Assembly (NCBI GenBank): GCA_934635545.1
Contig: CAKTZN010000014.1
Location: 1-17,080, forward strand
Direction: 5' to 3'
DNA length: 17,080 nucleotides
DNA from: an uncultured Oscillospiraceae bacterium
GTDB lineage: Bacteria > Bacillota > Clostridia > Oscillospirales > Oscillospiraceae
The notes beneath the pieces are model-generated. The model had not been told where the DNA came from. It made no database searches and saw nothing but the letters and a program-made list of their open reading frames with translations. Position numbers and translations under genes: made by a program. Each line of letters opens with the position of its first letter. The stretch's first letter is position 1. Shown piece after piece: positions 13,998-17,080 of this stretch.

Positions 13998-15035
13998 ATG
14001 GAGACTGAAGTAAAGCTGACAAAGCTGGCCTCCTGCGCCGGATGCGGCGCGAAGGTAGGAGCGGGAACGCTGGTGCATCTGCTGGAGGGCTTCCGCACCC
14101 ACAGTGACCCCCGGCTGCTGGTGGGCTTTGACAAGTCCGACGACGCCAGCGTGTACTATCTGGACGAGAATACGGCGCTGGTGCAGACCACGGATTTCTT
14201 CCCGCCCATTGTGGACGATCCCTTTCTGTACGGGCAGATCGCCGCGGCCAACGCCATCAGCGACGTATACGCCATGGGCGGTGAGCCGAAGCTGGCGCTG
14301 AACATCATGTGCATCCCCGAGGCCATGACCGCCGACACGGTGCAGGAGCTGCTGCGGGGCGGGTACGACAAGGCCTATGAGGCGGGTGTCATCATCACCG
14401 GCGGCCACACCATCCACGGGGCGGAGCCCATCTACGGCCTGGCGGTGTCCGGGTTCGTGCATCCCGGCCGCATCCTGACCAACAGCGGCGCAAAGCCCGG
14501 CGATGTGCTGATCCTGACCAAGCCGCTGGGTGTGGGCGTGCTGACCACAGCCGCCAAGGCGGGACTGGTAAGCGACGACGTGATGAAGCGCATTTACCGG
14601 CAGATGGCCACGCTGAACAAGGCGGCCCGGGACATCATGGTGAAGTACCGTGTCCATAGCTGCACCGACGTGACGGGCTTCGCCCTGCTGGGCCACAGCT
14701 TTGAGATGGCCCAGGGCAGCGGCTGCACGGTACACATCCGCGCCCAGGACGTGCCCTTCCATCCGGAGGCGTGGGATCTGGCGGACATGGGCTTCCTCCC
14801 TGCCGGGGCCTATCGGAACCGGGACTATGCCGAGGCGGGCGTCACCGTCCGCAATGGCGTCAGCCGTACCATGCAGGATCTGCTGTATGATCCCCAGACC
14901 AGCGGCGGACTGCTGATGGCGGTGGACGCCGCCGACGCGGACGCCTGCCTGCGGGAGCTGCGGGACGCCATCCCCAACGCTGCTGCCGTGGGGTATGTGA
15001 CGGAGCGGGAGGAAAACTGGATCATCCTGGAGTAA
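13998..15035 (+). CDS. selD: Selenide, water dikinase (selenophosphate synthase)
   Basis: 345 residues. SelD makes selenophosphate from selenide, ATP and water. The N-terminal glycine-rich loop is CAGCGAKVGAG (C13, C16, K19); C16 aligns with the catalytic Cys/Sec and K19 with the essential lysine. Codon 16 is TGC, so this is a cysteine form, not a selenoprotein. ATP/Mg landmarks are GFDKSDDASVYYLD, VQTTDFFPPIVDDPF, AANAISDVYAMGGEP, GGHTIHGAEPIYGL, TKPLGVGVLTTAAKAG, CTDVTGFALLGH and DPQTSGGLL. Full family length. ATG 13998-14000 is preceded by GGAGGG. It ends at a 17-bp-stem terminator. With no selA/selB in view, the product could feed the labile selenium cofactor (yqeB is nearby), selenocysteine or selenouridine. 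Confidence 0.97.
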   Translation: METEVKLTKLASCAGCGAKVGAGTLVHLLEGFRTHSDPRLLVGFDKSDDASVYYLDENTALVQTTDFFPPIVDDPFLYGQIAAANAISDVYAMGGEPKLALNIMCIPEAMTADTVQELLRGGYDKAYEAGVIITGGHTIHGAEPIYGLAVSGFVHPGRILTNSGAKPGDVLILTKPLGVGVLTTAAKAGLVSDDVMKRIYRQMATLNKAARDIMVKYRVHSCTDVTGFALLGHSFEMAQGSGCTVHIRAQDVPFHPEAWDLADMGFLPAGAYRNRDYAEAGVTVRNGVSRTMQDLLYDPQTSGGLLMAVDAADADACLRELRDAIPNAAAVGYVTEREENWIILE

Positions 15036-15047
15036 TAATGCGCATAT

Positions 15048-15084
15048 AAAGAAACACCTTTCGCACAGCGAAAGGTGTTTCTTT
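15048..15084. terminator. Bidirectional terminator between selD and the B3/B4 gene
   Basis: Perfect 17-bp stem (15048-15064 with 15068-15084) with a 3-nt ACA loop; the core is AACACCTTTCGC. The arm ends AAAGAAA/TTTCTTT supply T-rich tails in both directions, serving the two convergent genes. Confidence 0.9.
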
Positions 15085-15095
15085 ATTGGATCGTC

Positions 15096-15809
15096 TTACT
15101 TGAAGAACTCGAAGCGGGGCTGCTCCTTGCTGACGTAGCCCACCTCGATCTGGATGCCGTCGCCGAAGTAGCGGTGCAGCAGATCGATCAGCTCATCGGC
15201 GGCCTTGTGAACCTCCTCCTGATTCACGTCGGAGAAGCCGTCGATGGGGAACAGGATGGCCTTGGTCTCCTCGGTGATCTTGCCCCACTCCGACTGGCGC
15301 CACGTCCAGCGGCGGGTACGGATCTCCTTGCCGGAGGCGTAGACTGCCTCGCCCGCGTCGGGAGTCTCCTCCTCGGTGCTGCCGAAGGGGATGAAGGTAT
15401 CCCCCTCCCCGGCCAGGCGGACGTCCAGGCCCTCGTCGATGGTGTCCAGGTCATGGGCGCCCATGGGCAGACGGTGCTTGATGGACACGGCGTTGCCCAG
15501 ATCCACGGCGGCGTTGATATGGGGGAAGCCCTTGCCCTTGGCGATGCGGGTCAGCAGCGCCTCGATGGAGCACATAAACTTATTGGGGTTGATGCCCAGG
15601 GCGGTAAAGGCAGTGCGGTAGGGCACGATGTCCTCGGTCTCCTTGGGCTTTTTACCGGTAAAATATGCCTCACAGGCGGCCACATTTTCCGCCAGCATCT
15701 GCTCCAACTCCGGGATCTCGCGGGTGTTATCCAGTCCACGGACGGCCACTGCGCCGAAGTAGGCATTGGGCAGCTTTTCAAAGAATTCTTTTGACACCTG
15801 ATAGTACAT
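15096..15809 (-). CDS. B3/B4 tRNA-binding-domain protein
   Basis: 237 residues. The B3/B4 fold known from the phenylalanyl-tRNA synthetase beta subunit covers most of the protein; recognisable pieces are YRTAFTALGINPNKFMCSIEALLTRI, GFPHINAAVDLGNAVSIKHRLPMGAHDLDTI, and the RRWTWRQSEWGKITEETKAILFPIDGF segment. Stand-alone members are widespread in Firmicutes, sometimes annotated as PheRS beta-like; an aminoacyl-tRNA editing or amino-acid-related role is suggested but not proven. ATG 15807-15809 is chosen because AGGAGG lies 7 nt upstream; the frame is open 25 codons further but that runs across the -10 box. Divergent from a GntR regulator that probably controls it. Confidence 0.88.
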   Translation of the reverse strand: MYYQVSKEFFEKLPNAYFGAVAVRGLDNTREIPELEQMLAENVAACEAYFTGKKPKETEDIVPYRTAFTALGINPNKFMCSIEALLTRIAKGKGFPHINAAVDLGNAVSIKHRLPMGAHDLDTIDEGLDVRLAGEGDTFIPFGSTEEETPDAGEAVYASGKEIRTRRWTWRQSEWGKITEETKAILFPIDGFSDVNQEEVHKAADELIDLLHRYFGDGIQIEVGYVSKEQPRFEFFK

Positions 15810-15849
15810 GACGTCTCCTCCTATTGATACTTTATTGCTGTAAAGCAAG

Positions 15850-15867
15850 TATATCTTGCAAGATATA
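15850..15867. promoter_or_regulatory. 18-bp perfect palindrome, likely operator of the B3/B4 gene
   Basis: TATATCTTGCAAGATATA is self-complementary over all 18 bases. It overlaps the -10 box and predicted start point of the B3/B4 promoter, the place where a repressor acts. The divergent GntR-family regulator is the obvious candidate ligand. Confidence 0.75.
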
Positions 15868-15892
15868 ATAACACTATTTTTCAAAAAAGCAA
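15865..15892 (-). promoter_or_regulatory. Promoter of the B3/B4 gene
   Basis: On the minus strand TTGCTT (15887-15892), 16-bp spacer and TATTAT (15865-15870). The start is predicted near 15858, inside the palindrome. Confidence 0.6.
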
Positions 15893-15952
15893 GAGGAATT
15901 TTTAAATTTGACTTTTTTTGTGGAATTCTGAAAAATCCTCTTGATTTTTTGA
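15881..15952. repeat. Near-perfect inverted repeat enclosing both divergent -35 boxes
   Basis: Left arm 15881-15897 and right arm 15936-15952 are inverted copies with one mismatch in 17; both read TCAAAAAA-K-CAAGAGGA. After a one-base offset the match continues for five more bases. Each arm contains the -35 hexamer of one of the two divergent promoters. The predicted transcripts start outside it, so it acts as DNA rather than as an RNA hairpin. Confidence 0.7.
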
Positions 15953-15969
15953 GGACAGGTTACTATAAT
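15941..15969 (+). promoter_or_regulatory. Promoter of the GntR gene
   Basis: TTGATT (15941-15946), 17-bp spacer and perfect TATAAT (15964-15969). The start is predicted near 15976, leaving a leader of about 35 nt with TAGGAGG. Confidence 0.8.
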
Positions 15970-15978
15970 ATGTTTGCA

Positions 15979-15988
15979 TTTTGCAAGA
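15979..15988. promoter_or_regulatory. Second TTGCAAGA site, possible autoregulatory operator
   Basis: TTTTGCAAGA repeats the centre of the 18-bp palindrome (TCTTGCAAGA) with one change. It lies just after the predicted GntR gene start point, mirroring the position of the palindrome at the B3/B4 gene. Confidence 0.45.
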
Positions 15989-16010
15989 AGCAATGTTTAG
16001 GAGGCGCGTA

Positions 16011-16658
16011 ATGCTCTCTATTAAAAAGCAGTCTCTGGTAGATCTGGTCTATGAAAAACTGCGGGAAGCCATCATTCAGCTTCAGATCCCTCTGGGCTCG
16101 AAGCTGAACGTCAACGAGCTGCAAAGTAAAATGGGCGTTAGCTGTACGCCCCTGCGGGAGGCCATCAACCGCCTGCAGCAGGAGGGTCTGGTGGTCTATG
16201 AGACCAACGTGGGCGCCCATGTGATCTCGCTGGAGCCTCACGACGTGCTGGAGATCCAGCAGTTGGCCATGACGCTGCACTGCGCGGCCATCCGGCTGGC
16301 CATGGTCAACGGCAGTCGGGGCGTCATCGTCTCTGAGCTGCGGCAGCGGCTGGAGGAATACACCAACGCCAGAACCGAGCACGACGAGGTAATGGCGGTG
16401 AAGGAGTTCATCGGAACATACTATCACAACTGCGGCAACCGGCGGCTGGACCGGCACATGCTGGCCATTCAGGGGCAGCAGACGCTGCTGCGGTACATCT
16501 TCGCCTCCTGCATCCCCCAGCGGGCCGCAGACGTGGAGGTGTTTCACGAGATGCTGCTGGACACCATCAACGGCGACGCAGACGCCGTGTGCGACACCCT
16601 GCAGCGGTTCACCGACCGCATGACACGGGTGGTGGAAGCCGCCGTGACGGAGATGTAG
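16011..16658 (+). CDS. GntR-family (FadR/FCD-type) transcriptional regulator
   Basis: 215 residues. The N-terminal winged helix (about 1-72) shows VDLVYEKLREAIIQLQIPLGSKL, then NELQSKMGVSCTPLREAINRLQQEGLV, the classic GntR recognition helix, and a beta wing ending NVGAHVIS. Residues from about 77 on are a helical FCD-type ligand domain, with possible metal-site residues not clearly conserved, so the effector is unknown. Start ATG 16011-16013 follows TAGGAGG; the in-frame TTG at 15981 lacks a ribosome site. Divergent from the B3/B4 gene with shared control DNA, so it probably represses that gene and itself. Terminator at 16689-16723. Confidence 0.9.
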   Translation: MLSIKKQSLVDLVYEKLREAIIQLQIPLGSKLNVNELQSKMGVSCTPLREAINRLQQEGLVVYETNVGAHVISLEPHDVLEIQQLAMTLHCAAIRLAMVNGSRGVIVSELRQRLEEYTNARTEHDEVMAVKEFIGTYYHNCGNRRLDRHMLAIQGQQTLLRYIFASCIPQRAADVEVFHEMLLDTINGDADAVCDTLQRFTDRMTRVVEAAVTEM

Positions 16659-16688
16659 CGCACCTCTCCCCCTTCAACATAATAAGGA

Positions 16689-16723
16689 AAAGCCTCCGGC
16701 ACGTTTTCCGTGCCGGAGGCTTT
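16689..16723. terminator. Bidirectional terminator between GntR and zinc-ribbon genes
   Basis: Perfect 15-bp stem (16689-16703 with 16709-16723), core GCCTCCGGCACG, loop TTTTC. Followed on the plus strand by CTTTATA; on the minus strand by a T-containing tail (TTTCC). Confidence 0.9.
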
Positions 16724-16752
16724 CTTTATAAAATCAGTGTGTGGGGCAGGAA

Positions 16753-17031
16753 TCAGCCGTTCTGACGCATCTTGGCGAAGCAGTCGCTGCAGTACACGGG
16801 ACGGTCGGACTTGGGCTCGAAGGGAACCTTGGCCTCGCCGCCGCAGGCAGCGCAGACAGCGGTGAAATACTCGCGGGGACCACGGGCCGCGTTCTTGCGG
16901 GCGTCGCGGCAGGACTTGCAGCGCTGGGGCTCGTTCTGGAAGCCGCGCTCAGCGTAGAACTCCTGCTCACCGGCGGTGAAAACGAATTCCTTGCCACACT
17001 CTTTGCAAACTAAAGTCTTGTCTTCGTACAT
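16753..17031 (-). CDS. Small double zinc-ribbon protein
   Basis: 92 residues with four CxxC knuckles: C9-C12 (CKEC), C38-C41 (CKSC), C60-C63 (CAAC) and C81-C84 (CSDC). The first pair of knuckles has the zf-trcl layout DKTLVCKECGKEFVFTAGEQEFYAERGF; the second is a CxxC-x17-CxxC ribbon. Such proteins are common in Clostridia, often small and highly expressed, with no proven function; nucleic-acid or protein binding is a guess. ATG 17029-17031 follows GAGAGGG at 7 nt. No clear promoter is visible in the 49 bases left upstream before the window ends. Confidence 0.88.
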   Translation of the reverse strand: MYEDKTLVCKECGKEFVFTAGEQEFYAERGFQNEPQRCKSCRDARKNAARGPREYFTAVCAACGGEAKVPFEPKSDRPVYCSDCFAKMRQNG

Positions 17032-17080
17032 GATTTTACCCTCTCTTTGAGAAATATATTGCGTTCAGCCTTTGCTGATA

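Noticed and set aside
13998..14060. SelD as a selenoprotein, or other in-frame UGA selenocysteine codons
   Set aside because: The catalytic position of SelD is TGC. Reading past the TGA stops of the tusA, DUF3343 and zinc-ribbon genes gives only short tails with no homology.
12824..14134. 436-codon minus-strand frame across yedE, tusA and DUF3343
   Set aside because: Spans several well-supported plus-strand genes with operon spacing and has shadow-like composition.
17065..17078. TCAGC-N4-GCTGA hairpin at the right edge
   Set aside because: A 5-bp stem at the window edge; it could be part of a terminator or control element of what lies beyond, but it cannot be judged from here.

Overview
The window is GC-rich (roughly 60% by eye) with AT-rich intergenic regions and several consensus sigma-A promoters (TTGACN, 17 bp, TATAAT-like). 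The gene content points to a strictly anaerobic, high-GC member of the Clostridia, most likely a gut Oscillospirales-type organism. The main evidence is a SCIFF peptide with its radical SAM maturase, a FeoA-FeoB fusion with a Cys-rich membrane partner, ATP-type PEP carboxykinase, and a selenium/molybdenum-hydroxylase gene set. The placement is inferred from gene families only.

Left part (1-2204): the N-terminal third of pckA on the minus strand runs off the left edge. Next is yqeB, a selenium-dependent molybdenum hydroxylase maturation factor (minus), divergent from a single-domain ModE-like regulator (plus). The two promoters sit back to back, and the ModE-like gene appears to be leaderless. 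A 17-bp-stem bidirectional terminator closes this block.

Iron block (2203-5453, minus): one promoter drives a FeoA-FeoB fusion, a 48-residue FeoB-associated Cys-rich membrane protein and a HAD phosphatase, all nearly abutting. A MATE exporter (5509-7008) follows, with its own perfect promoter and terminator.

Ranthipeptide block (7145-10201, minus): a strong promoter drives scfA (49-residue SCIFF precursor), an intergenic attenuator, scfB (radical SAM/SPASM maturase) and an Orn/Lys/Arg decarboxylase-family enzyme overlapping scfB by 4 nt.

Selenium block (10235-15084): on the minus strand, an EF2568-type cysteine desulfurase/selenocysteine lyase and a selenium-associated LysR regulator overlap. 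Divergently on the plus strand runs yedE (putative selenium transporter), a TusA-like protein, a DUF3343 protein and selD. Together with yqeB this is most of the known gene set for selenium uptake, selenium mobilisation, selenophosphate synthesis and delivery to a molybdenum hydroxylase. The hydroxylase itself and selA/selB are not in the window.

Right part (15096-17031): a B3/B4 tRNA-binding-domain protein (minus) and a GntR/FCD regulator (plus) share a 201-bp AT-rich divergent control region with an 18-bp perfect palindrome, a second related site, and near-identical inverted copies around the two -35 boxes. A small double zinc-ribbon protein (minus) closes the window. No RNA genes, mobile elements or CRISPR arrays were seen, and no gene-free stretch exceeds 300 bases.
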